The notes: a model not told the origin generated them from the letters alone. 64,000 bases of DNA from Paraburkholderia phenoliruptrix (GCF_019511605.1 NZ_JAEUAV010000008.1:186001-250000), one strand, 5' to 3'; shown: positions 36,175 through 45,601, counted from the first letter of the stretch. Numbers and translations are program-made.

Positions 36175-37821
36175 TCAGGCCACGTGCGCCGCGCCCAGCA
36201 TGGTGCCGGGGCTGTTCGCGGCTGCCGGGAAACTGTGCGCAGCGGGCACGCCCGCAATCGATGCGTGCGCAACGAACTGCGTGCCGTCGCCTGGCGTCGC
36301 GTTGTCCGGCTTCATCTTAACCGGACCCGGCAGCGGCGGCGGCGCCTCGCCGGCAATCATGCGGAACGCGACGCTCATGTCGTCCGCGAGCGGACGGTCG
36401 TCGCGATAGGTGGGCACGATCTGGCGCACGCGTTGCCACAACGCTTGAGTGTGCGGCGCGCGCGGCGCGTCGCCGGCTTGCAGGTCGTAGGCTTGCGCCG
36501 CGGCCAGCAGTTCGATGGCGACAATGCGCCCCGCGTTGTCGACGATCTCCAGCGCCTTGAGCGCGGCGGGCGTCGCGTGGCACAGGTGGTCTTCCTGCAG
36601 GCCCGAGGTAATGCCGCCGTCCAGACTCGCGGGTAGCGCAAGGCGCCGGTTCTGTGCGACCAGCGAGGCCGCCGTGTACTGCGCGATCATGAAGCCCGAA
36701 CAGGTGCCGCCCGGCTCGGCGAGAAACGCGGGCAAGCCGCTCACGAGCGGATTGACGAGGCGGTCGAGGCGCCGCTCCGCCATCGCCGCGACCTGCGCGA
36801 TCGCGGTGGCGAGGCTGTCCATCGCAAGCGCAATGGATGCACCCACCGCATGCGCCTGCGAATACACGCGGGGATCGTCGGGCGTGCCGGCGACGATCGG
36901 GTTGTCGGTAATCGACGCCAGTTCGCGGTTCACCACCTCCGCGGTCGCGGCAAGCACGTCGCGCGCGGCGCCGTGTACGTGGGGAATGGTGCGCATGCTG
37001 AGCGGGTCTTGCGTGCGCTGGCCGACCACTGCCGCGAGAATGCCGCTGTCCGCGAGCGCGGTGCGCATGCGCTCGCCCACCAGGTTGAGCCCCGGCGAAA
37101 CCCGCAAGGCAAGCGAGTCTTCGGCGAATGCGGCAAGCTGGCCACGCAGATTCTCGAAGCTCATGGCGGCGACCAGATCGGTCCAGTCGAGCAGCCGCAC
37201 GCCGCGCGCGAGCGCGAGCGCCGCAAGCCCGGTCACGCACGGGGTGCCGTTGATGAGGCTCAAGCCTTCCTTCGCTTCCAGCACGAGCGGCTCGCGTCCG
37301 AGCAGCCGCAACGCGTCGCGTCCCTTCAGGCGCTCACCGCGATACCGCACATATCCCTCTCCGATGCACACCAGCGCGATATGCGCCATATGGCTCAGAT
37401 AACCGACCGAGCCGAACGCGGGAACCTCGGGCAGGCAATCGGCATTGAGCAAGGCGACGAGTTGATCCGCTACTTCAAGGCGGATACCCGAATGCCCATG
37501 GGCGAAATTGTTGACCGCCGCCGCCATGATCGCGCGCGTCTCGGCAACGCCCAGCGGCGCGCCGACGCCGACTGCGTGGCTCATCAGAATGTTGCGCGAC
37601 AGCGTGCGCTGCTCGGTTGGCGACACGATCACGTCGCACAACGCGCCAACGCCTGTATTCACGCCATACGCGCGAATGCCGCGCTCGACGATCTGCTCGA
37701 CAAGTACGCGCGCCGCCGCAATGCGCGCGCGGGCGTCGGCGGAAAGCTCGAGCGGTTCGCCGGCGGCAACCGCCGCCACCTGGGTCCAGTCGAGCGGACG
37801 ATCGGAACGGATCACGGCCAT
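36175..37821 (-). CDS. histidine ammonia-lyase homologue lacking the MIO tripeptide
   Basis: 548 residues of the aromatic amino acid lyase family. Recognisable positions are Tyr52 (AYGVNTGVG), His82 (MSHAVGVG), Asn191 (LINGTP) and Arg277, equivalent to Tyr53, His83, Asn195 and Arg283 of Pseudomonas HAL. Between GSVG (137-140) and the next conserved AH there are seven residues instead of ten: the Ala-Ser-Gly that cyclises to MIO is absent. Also Tyr280 is Leu274 and Glu414 is Gln390. The spacing is otherwise exactly that of HAL. Ammonia-lyase chemistry by the known mechanism seems impossible; it may be a binding protein or carry out a different reaction. It follows the ABC ATPase gene with 12-bp tandem repeats in its leader. 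Confidence 0.85.
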   Translation of the reverse strand: MAVIRSDRPLDWTQVAAVAAGEPLELSADARARIAAARVLVEQIVERGIRAYGVNTGVGALCDVIVSPTEQRTLSRNILMSHAVGVGAPLGVAETRAIMAAAVNNFAHGHSGIRLEVADQLVALLNADCLPEVPAFGSVGYLSHMAHIALVCIGEGYVRYRGERLKGRDALRLLGREPLVLEAKEGLSLINGTPCVTGLAALALARGVRLLDWTDLVAAMSFENLRGQLAAFAEDSLALRVSPGLNLVGERMRTALADSGILAAVVGQRTQDPLSMRTIPHVHGAARDVLAATAEVVNRELASITDNPIVAGTPDDPRVYSQAHAVGASIALAMDSLATAIAQVAAMAERRLDRLVNPLVSGLPAFLAEPGGTCSGFMIAQYTAASLVAQNRRLALPASLDGGITSGLQEDHLCHATPAALKALEIVDNAGRIVAIELLAAAQAYDLQAGDAPRAPHTQALWQRVRQIVPTYRDDRPLADDMSVAFRMIAGEAPPPLPGPVKMKPDNATPGDGTQFVAHASIAGVPAAHSFPAAANSPGTMLGAAHVA

Positions 37822-37838
37822 GATGGTGCTCTGCGCGT

Positions 37839-37910
37839 TAAGTGATGTGCTAAGTGACGTGCTAATTGACGTGCTAATTGACGTGTTAAGTGACGTGTCA
37901 AGCGAGGTAT
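37839..37910. repeat. 12-bp tandem repeat upstream of the lyase homologue
   Basis: Six 12-bp units, TAAGTGATGTGC, TAAGTGACGTGC, TAATTGACGTGC, TAATTGACGTGT, TAAGTGACGTGT and a degenerate last one, lie 17 bp upstream of the start codon, between the ATPase gene and the lyase homologue. Confidence 0.92.
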
Positions 37911-37953
37911 TGGATGCCGCGCGTCACGCGGCGATCTGCCGATGACGCGCCGT

Positions 37954-38745
37954 TCAGTTCGTGGTGCGGTCGTGGTGACTCGACACGAATTGCCGGAAGC
38001 GCTCGGACTTGCACTCCACGAACACTTCGTCGGGCGTGCCGTCTGCCTCGACCTGCCCCTGATGCAGAAACATCACGCGATTCGACACGTGGCGCGCGAA
38101 ACCCATTTCATGCGTGACGACCAGCATCGTGCGGCCTTCTTCGGCGAGCGAGCGCATCACGCGCAGCACTTCGCCCACCAGTTCGGGGTCGAGCGCAGAG
38201 GTCGGTTCGTCGAACAGCATGACCTTCGGATGCATGGCGAGCGCGCGCGCAATCGCCACGCGCTGTTGCTGGCCGCCCGACAGATGCGCCGGATAGTGGC
38301 CGCGCTTGTCCGCAAGACCGACTTTCGCGAGCAACGCCTCGGCCTCTTCCACCGACTCGGCGCGGCTGCGCTTTTGCACGCGCATCGGCCCTTCGATCAG
38401 GTTTTCGAGCACCGTCATATGCGACCAGAGATTGAAGTTCTGGAACACCATGCCGAGTTGCGAGCGAACCCGGTCGACCTGGCGGCGGTCGCTCGGTTGC
38501 AGCTTGCCGTCGCTGCGGCGTTTCATTTTCAGTTCTTCGCCGGCGAGCGCGACGCAGCCGTCATCAGGCGTCTCCAGCAGGTTCAGGCAGCGCAGGAAGG
38601 TGCTCTTGCCCGAGCCGCTCGCTCCAAGTATCGAGATCACGTCGCCTTGATGAGCGTCGAGCGAAATGCCTTTGAGCACGTGATGATCGCCGAACGATTT
38701 GTGAATGTTCTTGACCGACAGTGCAACGGGTGCCGTAGCGTTCAT
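37954..38745 (-). CDS. ABC transporter ATP-binding protein, HisP/GlnQ type
   Basis: 263 residues. Walker [46 protein letters not shown] and VTHEMGF are intact. The ATG at 38745 has CTGGAG six bases upstream and is preferred over the ATG at 38763. It belongs to the second importer operon: binding protein, HisQ- and HisM-like permeases, this ATPase, then the lyase homologue. The [21 protein letters not shown] insert is as in histidine/lysine/arginine transporters. Confidence 0.92.
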   Translation of the reverse strand: MNATAPVALSVKNIHKSFGDHHVLKGISLDAHQGDVISILGASGSGKSTFLRCLNLLETPDDGCVALAGEELKMKRRSDGKLQPSDRRQVDRVRSQLGMVFQNFNLWSHMTVLENLIEGPMRVQKRSRAESVEEAEALLAKVGLADKRGHYPAHLSGGQQQRVAIARALAMHPKVMLFDEPTSALDPELVGEVLRVMRSLAEEGRTMLVVTHEMGFARHVSNRVMFLHQGQVEADGTPDEVFVECKSERFRQFVSSHHDRTTN

Positions 38746-38779
38746 GGAATTCTCCAGGTTCATCCGGAATGGCCGGCGC

Positions 38780-39535
38780 TCAGGGCGCGGCGCGGCGAGC
38801 TTCGGTGGTCGCGGACACCGGGCGCCTCGACGCGACGGGCGGCGGCGCCGCGCGCAGATGCCGCGACAGACGCGTTTCGAGCAAACCGAGCGCGCGCACG
38901 ATCACGAAGTTCAGGAACAGATAGATCAGCGCGGCGCAGATGAACACTTCCGTCGTGCGATACGTTTGCTGAATGATCTGCTGTGCGACGCCCGTTACCT
39001 CCCACACGGTGACGAGACTCGCGAGCGCGGTCGATTTGACCAGCAGCACTGCTTCGGTCGAATACGCGGGCAAACACTGACGCAACGCAATCGGGCCGAT
39101 CACGCGGCGCAGCAGCGCGAACCCCGACAGGCCGATCGAATAACCCGCCTCGATCTGGCCGGCGGGAACGGCCATCAGACCGCCTCGAATGATTTCCGCG
39201 GTATAGCCGGCCGTGCACAGCGCAAGCGATAAAACCGCGCACAAATACGGCTCGCGCAGCACCGGCCACAGAAAGCTCTCGCGAATCACGCCGAACTGGC
39301 CCATGCCGTAATAGACGAGGAACATCTGGATCAGCAGCGGCGAGCCGCGGAACACCAGAATATAGGCGCGCGCAAAGCGGTTCGGCAGCCAGTGCGGCGA
39401 CACGCGCATCGTGACGATGACGAGCGAGAGCAGTCCGCCGAGAATCAGCGAGCAGAAAAAAAGGCCTAGCGTGGTCGGCACGGCGGCGAGCAACTGCCTG
39501 AGCGTGTCGAGCAGAAAGTCGAAGTCGAAGTTCAT
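38780..39535 (-). CDS. ABC transporter permease, HisM type
   Basis: 251 residues. [24 protein letters not shown] and the EAA loop ([26 protein letters not shown]) identify the HisM/ArtM branch. The C-terminus carries a Pro/Ala/Arg-rich cytoplasmic tail of about 30 residues. It follows the HisQ-like permease by 13 bp on the minus strand. Confidence 0.9.
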   Translation of the reverse strand: MNFDFDFLLDTLRQLLAAVPTTLGLFFCSLILGGLLSLVIVTMRVSPHWLPNRFARAYILVFRGSPLLIQMFLVYYGMGQFGVIRESFLWPVLREPYLCAVLSLALCTAGYTAEIIRGGLMAVPAGQIEAGYSIGLSGFALLRRVIGPIALRQCLPAYSTEAVLLVKSTALASLVTVWEVTGVAQQIIQQTYRTTEVFICAALIYLFLNFVIVRALGLLETRLSRHLRAAPPPVASRRPVSATTEARRAAP

Positions 39536-39548
39536 GATGCCGTTGCCG

Positions 39549-40271
39549 TCAGTTGCGCGCGAAGTTGCGCTTGAAGGACCGGCCCACGCGCGCCTCGGCG
39601 TGGTTGAAGACCCGGTTCGAGATGCTCGTCATCAGCAGATACAGCGCGCCGCCGACCACGAAGAACGTGAAGTACTGATGCGTGGAGCCCGCAGCCACCT
39701 GGCTCGTGCGCAGCAATTCGGCGAGGCCCGTGACCGAGATCAGCGCGGAATCCTTCAGGCTCAATTGCCAGACGTTGCCGATGCCCGGCAACGCGAAGCG
39801 CAGCACTTGCGGAATCAGAATGCGGCGCGCCATGGTCAGCGTCGGCATGCCGATGGAACGGGCCGCTTCGAGTTCGCCGCGCGACACGGCGAGCACGGCC
39901 GAGCGATACACTTCCGCCTGGTAAGCGCCCGAAATCATGCCGACAGCGAGCGCGCCGATCACGAACGGCGGCACGCCGACGAAGCCCTCGGCGCCGAACC
40001 ATTGGCCGACCGTGGTGACGAGCGTCGAGCCGCCGAAGTAGAACAGATAGATGACGAGCAGTTCAGGCACGCCGCGAAACACCGTCGTATAAATGTCGCC
40101 TATCACGCGCAGCACGCGCACGCGAGACAGCTTGGCTGCCGCAACCAGCGCGCCGAACACGGCGCCCACCGCGAGCGCTGCCAGCGTGAGCGCGACGGTC
40201 ATCAACGCCGCGAGCAGCAGCACGCCACCCCAGCCTTCCGGCCCGAAGCCGAGCATCTGTACCAGAGCCAT
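39549..40271 (-). CDS. ABC transporter permease, HisQ type
   Basis: 240 residues. FRGVPELLVIYLFYFGGS and the EAA loop (VSRGELEAARSIGMPTLTMARRILIPQV) match HisQ/ArtQ. It follows the binding-protein gene by 88 bp on the minus strand and forms the heterodimer with the HisM-like permease. Confidence 0.9.
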   Translation of the reverse strand: MALVQMLGFGPEGWGGVLLLAALMTVALTLAALAVGAVFGALVAAAKLSRVRVLRVIGDIYTTVFRGVPELLVIYLFYFGGSTLVTTVGQWFGAEGFVGVPPFVIGALAVGMISGAYQAEVYRSAVLAVSRGELEAARSIGMPTLTMARRILIPQVLRFALPGIGNVWQLSLKDSALISVTGLAELLRTSQVAAGSTHQYFTFFVVGGALYLLMTSISNRVFNHAEARVGRSFKRNFARN

Positions 40272-40359
40272 TGCCTACCTCCCCTTCATGACAGCCGATG
40301 AAACGGCGGCACGCGCGCCTCGCGCCCGCACGTGCCGCGTTAAGGCGAAGTCGCGCGAA

Positions 40360-41220
40360 TCAAGGGGTGACGTCGGTCTTGAACCACTTGGCGGACAGCT
40401 TCTTGACCGTGCCGTCGGCAAGCGCCGCGCTGATCGCGGTGTCGAACTTGGCCTTCAGATCGGCGTCCTGCTTGCGAAACGCGAGACCTTCGCCCGGGCC
40501 CCAGATCGGGCCGCCAATCTTCGGGCCGGCCATGACGATGGACGAAGTTTCTTTCTTGTCGATGCTCGCGGCGTAGTACGTCACGTCGTCGAACGACGCG
40601 TCGATACGGCCGTTTGCCAGATCCAGATCGCGTTCCGGCGAAGTCTTGTAGACGCGGATGGTCGCGATGTCCTTGAAGCCGTCGTTGATGAACTTCGTAT
40701 AGACGGTGCCGGACTGAATGCCGATCGTCTTACCTTTCAGCTGCTTGCGCAGTGCGTCGACGGTTGGCTGATCGGTTTTAGGGTCGCCCGAAAGTTTGAC
40801 GACGCCGGCACCCGGCGCGGCCTTCGGCAACACTTTGGGATCCGCGACGGCGAACGTGGCCGGCGTGGCCGCATAGGGCTTGGAGAACGCAATGATCTTC
40901 TCGCGCTCCGGCGTGATGGAGATGGCGTCCATCAGCACGTCGAACTTGCCCGCCTGCAGGCCGGGAATCATACCGTCCCAGTCTTGCGCGACCAGATTGC
41001 ATTGCAGCTTGATGCGCTCGCAAAGATTGGCGACGAGCTCTGGTTCGAAGCCGCCCAGTTTGCCGCCGGGCAAAGTCAGGTTCCACGGGGCGTAGCCGCC
41101 TTCCAGCGCGATCGTCACCGACTTCCAGTCTTTGGCCTGTGCCGGTGCCGCGAAAATCGTCGCGGCGCCGAGCACGGCGCCGATCAATGCTTTTGCTGCC
41201 GTGGTGCGTTTCACTTTCAC
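40360..41220 (-). CDS. ABC transporter substrate-binding protein, basic amino-acid type
   Basis: 286 residues. The start is a GTG at 41220 with AAGGAG seven bases upstream, giving VKVKRTTAAKALIGAVLGAATIFAAPAQA as signal peptide; the ATG at 41346 lies inside the regulatory region. SBP_bac_3 motifs: ALEGGYAPWNLTLPGGKLGGFEPEL, AGKFDVLMDAISITPEREKIIAFSKPY and QSGTVYTKFIND. It heads the second importer operon with HutC-type sites upstream. A lysine/arginine/histidine/opine-like ligand is expected from family, and histidine or a related imidazole is suggested by the lyase homologue. Confidence 0.9.
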   Translation of the reverse strand: MKVKRTTAAKALIGAVLGAATIFAAPAQAKDWKSVTIALEGGYAPWNLTLPGGKLGGFEPELVANLCERIKLQCNLVAQDWDGMIPGLQAGKFDVLMDAISITPEREKIIAFSKPYAATPATFAVADPKVLPKAAPGAGVVKLSGDPKTDQPTVDALRKQLKGKTIGIQSGTVYTKFINDGFKDIATIRVYKTSPERDLDLANGRIDASFDDVTYYAASIDKKETSSIVMAGPKIGGPIWGPGEGLAFRKQDADLKAKFDTAISAALADGTVKKLSAKWFKTDVTP

Positions 41221-41277
41221 GTCGAAACTCCTTGATTGAGGAAACCGTCGAGCCGGAATGTTTAACCGCCGCATAAT

Positions 41278-41289
41278 TTGTATAGACAA
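41278..41289. promoter_or_regulatory. HutC-type operator of the lyase-transporter operon, site 1
   Basis: TTGTATAGACAA has TTGT and ACAA arms and contains GTATAGAC, which fits GTMTAKAC. It lies 57 bp upstream of the binding-protein start. Confidence 0.55.
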
Positions 41290-41450
41290 GTCTGCATGAG
41301 TCAAAAAGGTGCTGCAAGGGGATTCGAGAAAAATTGCCTGGATCATCGGGTAAGCCCTTAGAGACCCCGGCGGGACAGGATCTGCAGCGAGTTACAACGA
41401 CAGCTGTAGGCAGTCGGAGCAAATGGGCCGACGCTTTGCCTTAGTGGTTA

Positions 41451-41460
41451 TGTCTAGACA
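41451..41460. promoter_or_regulatory. HutC-type operator of the lyase-transporter operon, site 2
   Basis: TGTCTAGACA is a perfect palindrome with GTCTAGAC inside, again fitting GTMTAKAC. It lies 230 bp upstream of the binding-protein start and 40 bp past the stop of the methyltransferase-like gene. Confidence 0.5.
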
Positions 41461-41500
41461 GGTTCGCGCCGGTGCCGCGAAAGCGCGGCGGCCGGCACGT

Positions 41501-42181
41501 CTACCAGATGAAAGGAACGAAGCGAAAACGCACGCGTGCCATGTACGCGGCGTAGCCGCTCAGGTGCGCGGCAAGCACCTGCTCTTCGCGCACCGCGCGC
41601 CAGCCGAGCCCGATCACCATGACCGGGACGAACGCGAGGCCCCACCATGAGCCGAGCAGCAACGGCGTGCCCACGAAGAACAGCAGCGCCGCCGAATACA
41701 TGGGATGACGCACATGCGCGTACGGGCCGCTGTCGACAACCTTATGGCCGCGGCCCGCCTGGATCTTCACGACCGGCGCCGCATAGCTGTTTGCCGCGAA
41801 CACAAAACGGCACATTGCGATGCACGCCAGCACGCACAGCGAGCCGAGCGACATCAACGCCACGGGCAGCGGCGCGGACCAGCGAAAGCGCATTGCGTCG
41901 AGCCCCATTGCGGTCAGCCAGCCGCACCATACACACGCCACGGCCATCATGAAAAGCCGGTCCCAGCGACTCTGCTGCTTTTGCACGAAGGGCGCGAGAC
42001 GCTCCGCAAGCAAGGCGGGGTCATGGCGCGCGAGCCATAGTCCGACCCACAGGCTCAATACGCCCAGTTCGATCAGAAACCACCACGCGGCCGGCCACGC
42101 GAGCGTGCCGGCCGCGCCGAACAGCAGCACGCCCATGCCCGCGAGCCACAAGACCGTTTGTACGACGAGGCGCGCGACCAT
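41501..42181 (-). CDS. isoprenylcysteine carboxyl methyltransferase-like membrane protein
   Basis: 226 residues, five or six helices. The C-terminal half has GHKVVDSGPYAHVRHPMYSAALLFFVG and a following WRAVREEQVLAAHLSGYAAYMARV, the ICMT/PEMT-like S-adenosylmethionine-binding signature (RHPMY and EE). Bacterial members methylate unknown substrates. It follows the NAT gene on the minus strand by 12 bp, so the two may be co-transcribed. Confidence 0.82.
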   Translation of the reverse strand: MVARLVVQTVLWLAGMGVLLFGAAGTLAWPAAWWFLIELGVLSLWVGLWLARHDPALLAERLAPFVQKQQSRWDRLFMMAVACVWCGWLTAMGLDAMRFRWSAPLPVALMSLGSLCVLACIAMCRFVFAANSYAAPVVKIQAGRGHKVVDSGPYAHVRHPMYSAALLFFVGTPLLLGSWWGLAFVPVMVIGLGWRAVREEQVLAAHLSGYAAYMARVRFRFVPFIW

Positions 42182-42193
42182 GACCGTTGCAGC

Positions 42194-43030
42194 TCACGCC
42201 GATTGCGCCTGGCTGCGCACGCGCTCGAAGAGGCCGGCAATGTCGATATCGCCAGTGTTCAGGCCGAAGCGGTCGCGCAGACAGGCCGCCAGTTCGTGCG
42301 CATTCGCAAGGCGCTGCTCGGCGAGCACGCTGCCGTCTGCCGCGCGCTCGTTCAGTTGATCGTTGAGCAGCGTGAGCCGCGCTTCGTCCAACACGCGGCA
42401 TACGATCAGATTGCTCGCGAAAATCGCTTCCGGCGAAGTGGACGTGTACCAGTTCGAGGTTTCGTAATCGATCCACTCGACAGGATGCAGGTCGAAGCGA
42501 TACACCCGCGACCAGCTTTGGTCGCGTGCCTGCACTTCGAGGTACAGCGCGTTGTGCGAGGCGTCCGCGAGCCGGAAGGTGCCGAGTTCCGTGCGCTGCG
42601 CGAGACCCGGAGACAGGCGCAGCGGCGCGGTGAGCGTAACGCTGCCGAAGCCCACGTCGGCAATCCATGCTTCGTTATCCAGATCGATTTGCAGCACCAT
42701 GTGCGTGCGCGGCGGAACCGCGCCCGGCTCGCGCCCCCACAGCACGCGGCCAAGCAACGGCGTCACACGAAAACCGAGTTCGCGCAGCACATTCGCGAAC
42801 AGCGTGTTCTGTTCGAAGCAGTAGCCGCCGCGATGATCGTCGACAAGCTTTCTTTCGACGGATTCGAGGTCGAGCTTTACCGCGCGGCGCAAGAGCGGAT
42901 TCAGATTTTCGAACGGAATGGCTCGCGGATGCAGGCGGTGAATTGCCTGCAGTACCTCGAGCGTCGCCGCGCGCGGTCCGGTGTAGCCAATGCGCCTGAA
43001 GTAGTTGTCAAGATTCAGTGTGTGTGACAT
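42194..43030 (-). CDS. nat: arylamine N-acetyltransferase
   Basis: About 278 residues. The catalytic triad is visible: Cys71 (GGYCFEQN), His110 (RTHMVL) and Asp125 (ADVGFG), with YFRRIGYTG at the start. It transfers acetyl from acetyl-CoA to arylamines and hydrazines. Start 43030 (MSHTLNLDNYF) fits homologues; ATGs at 43036 and 43048 are also in frame and none has a clear ribosome site. Confidence 0.92.
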   Translation of the reverse strand: MSHTLNLDNYFRRIGYTGPRAATLEVLQAIHRLHPRAIPFENLNPLLRRAVKLDLESVERKLVDDHRGGYCFEQNTLFANVLRELGFRVTPLLGRVLWGREPGAVPPRTHMVLQIDLDNEAWIADVGFGSVTLTAPLRLSPGLAQRTELGTFRLADASHNALYLEVQARDQSWSRVYRFDLHPVEWIDYETSNWYTSTSPEAIFASNLIVCRVLDEARLTLLNDQLNERAADGSVLAEQRLANAHELAACLRDRFGLNTGDIDIAGLFERVRSQAQSA

Positions 43031-43063
43031 CGGCATCGACCCATTCATATGGCTTTCGTTGTA

Positions 43064-43747
43064 CTACTGCCCGCCTGCGAGTGCCGACGTTGCAATCTGC
43101 GGCACGCTGATACCGTGGCTCGACGCAAACTGTACCGCGGAACTGAGCGTGGAGATCAGCGATTGCAATTGACCCGGCGCCGACTGCGCGATATAAGACG
43201 CGCTTTGCATGGTCTGCGGGTTCATGCCGGCCTGCAACAGCGACGACGGATTCATCTGCCCAATGCTGCCGAGCCCCGACTGCATGCTCGAATACTGGCT
43301 CACGCCTTTGCCGAGCGACGCGAGGCCCTCGGTGAACGCCTGCTTGTTGATGGGCGCCCCACCGCTCGCGCTGCCTGCGCGGCTCGCGAAAGCCTGGGTA
43401 AGCGTTTGCGACAGCGATTGCTGGGTGCTGCCTAGCTGCGTCAACTGACTCACGGACGGCGTGCCGCCGCCGAGCAAGCCGGCCGCCTGCTGCGCCTGGC
43501 CGGCCGCGCCGCTCAAGCCCATCGCGGAGGCAAGCGTGGACTGTCCGCTCAGCACCTGCTGATTCGCGCCCACGTAGGTTTGCAGTAGCTGCGACAGACC
43601 GCCGGACGACGCTGCGCCGCTCGCGTCCGCCGAACTTTCGGTGCCGCCAATGCCGAACTGTTTGAGGTTCAATTGTGCGTTCGCGGCGCCGCTTGCAAAA
43701 ACGCCAGCACTTGCCAGCAACGAAATCAAGAGGACGCGCCTGTTCAT
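43064..43747 (-). CDS. secreted DUF2501-family protein
   Basis: 227 residues with a signal peptide (MNRRVLLISLLASAGVFASGAANA). The mature part is rich in Gln, Ser, Gly and Ala with the repeated QQ-S-L pattern of DUF2501 (E. coli YjjA). AAGGAG precedes the ATG at 43747; the longer frame adds an unlikely leader. No function is known. It lies 33 bp upstream of nat on the same strand. Confidence 0.8.
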   Translation of the reverse strand: MNRRVLLISLLASAGVFASGAANAQLNLKQFGIGGTESSADASGAASSGGLSQLLQTYVGANQQVLSGQSTLASAMGLSGAAGQAQQAAGLLGGGTPSVSQLTQLGSTQQSLSQTLTQAFASRAGSASGGAPINKQAFTEGLASLGKGVSQYSSMQSGLGSIGQMNPSSLLQAGMNPQTMQSASYIAQSAPGQLQSLISTLSSAVQFASSHGISVPQIATSALAGGQ

Positions 43748-44037
43748 GATGTAACTCCTTGTAAGTGGCCGAAAAAACTCGTGCGGTTTCGACAAGCGGC
43801 GTCGCCGCGCGTTCGCGCCAATTCATGCTTTTGTGAAGTTGTTGCGAGATTCGCGCGCGTCAGCCGGTCTCGTTGACGCTCCCTGGTCGGGTGGGTACGA
43901 TCACGCCCATTCCGTATTACCGCGAACCTTTGCCCGGACACGCACGTCGCGCGCGTTGTACACGTCAAGCACATTAAGCATGTCAAACAGTTGACGACGC
44001 GAGACCGGGCACTCGATAACAACATTCAAGGCATTCT

Positions 44038-45591
44038 ATGAATCTCGCCCGAGCCATGCGAAGCGTTGCCACCTCGCCTGCCCGTCGCAGTTCGCACCCG
44101 TCGAGCGGCAGCACGGCCCGGCGAGCGCGCCTGCCGTTGCTACGCCGCACAGCGTTTTGCACAGCGCTCGCGTGGTTCGGGGCCTGCGGCGCGGCATTCG
44201 CACAGACGAGCGCAGATAAGCCAGAAGACGCGACCCAGGCGCAGCCAGCCGATGCAGCGCACGCGCCGGCGAACGAAGCGGGACTCTGGGGCCGCGACCA
44301 GCTGTTCGGCGACATGGGCGGCTTGCGGCCCTGGCTCGGCAAATACGGCGTGACTTTCGCGCTGACGGAAACGAGCGAGTTGCTCGGCAACCTGCGCGGC
44401 GGCCTTGCACGCGGCGTCGCGTACGACGGTCTGACGACCGCAACCGTGCAACTGGATACCGAGAAGGCGTTTGGTCTTGCAGGCGGCCAGTTTAACGTCA
44501 GTGCCCTGCAGATTCACGGCCGTAATCTCAGCAGCGACAAGCTCGGCACGCTGAACACCGCAAGCGGCATCGAAGCGGACGACACCACGCGCCTTTGGGA
44601 ACTGTGGTACCAGCAGTCGCTGCTGAACAAACGTGTGGACGTGAAGATCGGGCAGCAGAGCATCGACCAGGAGTTCATCACCAGCACGTACTCCGCGCTT
44701 TTCATCAACACCATGTTCGGCTGGCCCGCGCTGCCTTCGTACGACATGCCGTCGGGCGGCCCGGCCTATCCGCTGTCGGCGCTCGGCGTGCGCGTGCGCG
44801 GACAGATCACGCCATCGCTAACGGCGCTGGCCGGCGTGTTCGACGGCGATCCGCTCGGCAACAACCCGAACAACCGCAGCGGCACCAACTTCAATCTGCA
44901 TAACGGCACGCTGTTCATCGGCGAGTTGCAGTACGCAATCAATCAGCCTGACGACGCGGACACGGCCACCGCGGCGACCGCGCCAGGCGCGGCTGCACCG
45001 TCCGCTCGCGGCGGCCTGCCGGGCACCTACAAGATCGGCGTCTGGTACAACAATGGCCGCTTTGCGGACCAGCGCTACGACAGCAACGGCGTGTCGCTTG
45101 CGAGCCCGGCGTCCACCGGCGTGGGCGCGAACCATCGCGGCGACTACAGCTTCTACGCGGTCGCCGATCAGACCGTCTGGCGCCCCAACCCCGGCGAGGC
45201 GCGCAGTCTCGGCGTATTCGCGCGGGTCATGGGCGCGCCGGGCGACCGCAATCTGGTGAGCTTCGCCGCCAACCTGGGCGTCGTGCTGAAGGCGCCGTTC
45301 GCCGGCCGCGACAACGACAGCGCCGGCCTCGCGCTCACCTACATCAAGGTGGGCAGCCACGCGCGAGGGCTCGATCAGGACAACCTGGCATTGAGCGGCG
45401 GCCCCTACGGCGTTCGCAGCAGCGAAACCGCGCTCGAAGCAACCTACCAGTATCAGATTGCCCCCTGGTGGATGCTGCAGGCCGACGCGCAATACACGTT
45501 CAACGCGGGCGCAGGCCAGAATCCGAACGATCCGGCCAAGCCGCTGCGCAATACCTTCGTGGTCGGGGTACGGACCAACATCGCGTTCTGA
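44038..45591 (+). CDS. oprB: OprB-type carbohydrate-selective porin
   Basis: 517 residues with a long N-terminal region and signal peptide ending near GAAFA-QT (about residue 55). OprB motifs: the N-terminal LGKYGVTFALTETSELLGNLRGG, VKIGQQSIDQEFITSTYSALFINTMFGWPALPSYDMPSGGPAYPLSALGVRVRGQ and the final aromatic residue (NIAF). It lets sugars cross the outer membrane. No sugar operon is adjacent; the nearest sugar importer is the YtfQ-type one 14 kb away. A run of 15-bp repeats follows its stop. Confidence 0.9.
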   Translation: MNLARAMRSVATSPARRSSHPSSGSTARRARLPLLRRTAFCTALAWFGACGAAFAQTSADKPEDATQAQPADAAHAPANEAGLWGRDQLFGDMGGLRPWLGKYGVTFALTETSELLGNLRGGLARGVAYDGLTTATVQLDTEKAFGLAGGQFNVSALQIHGRNLSSDKLGTLNTASGIEADDTTRLWELWYQQSLLNKRVDVKIGQQSIDQEFITSTYSALFINTMFGWPALPSYDMPSGGPAYPLSALGVRVRGQITPSLTALAGVFDGDPLGNNPNNRSGTNFNLHNGTLFIGELQYAINQPDDADTATAATAPGAAAPSARGGLPGTYKIGVWYNNGRFADQRYDSNGVSLASPASTGVGANHRGDYSFYAVADQTVWRPNPGEARSLGVFARVMGAPGDRNLVSFAANLGVVLKAPFAGRDNDSAGLALTYIKVGSHARGLDQDNLALSGGPYGVRSSETALEATYQYQIAPWWMLQADAQYTFNAGAGQNPNDPAKPLRNTFVVGVRTNIAF

Positions 45592-45601
45592 TTGCGCATT
45601 C

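Noticed and set aside
37839..37910. Tandem array as a CRISPR
   Set aside because: Units are 12 bp with no spacers between them, so this is a simple tandem repeat.
43899..43916. Weak uronate-operator match upstream of oprB
   Set aside because: Only about 11 of 18 positions match and the right arm is absent, so it is indistinguishable from chance.
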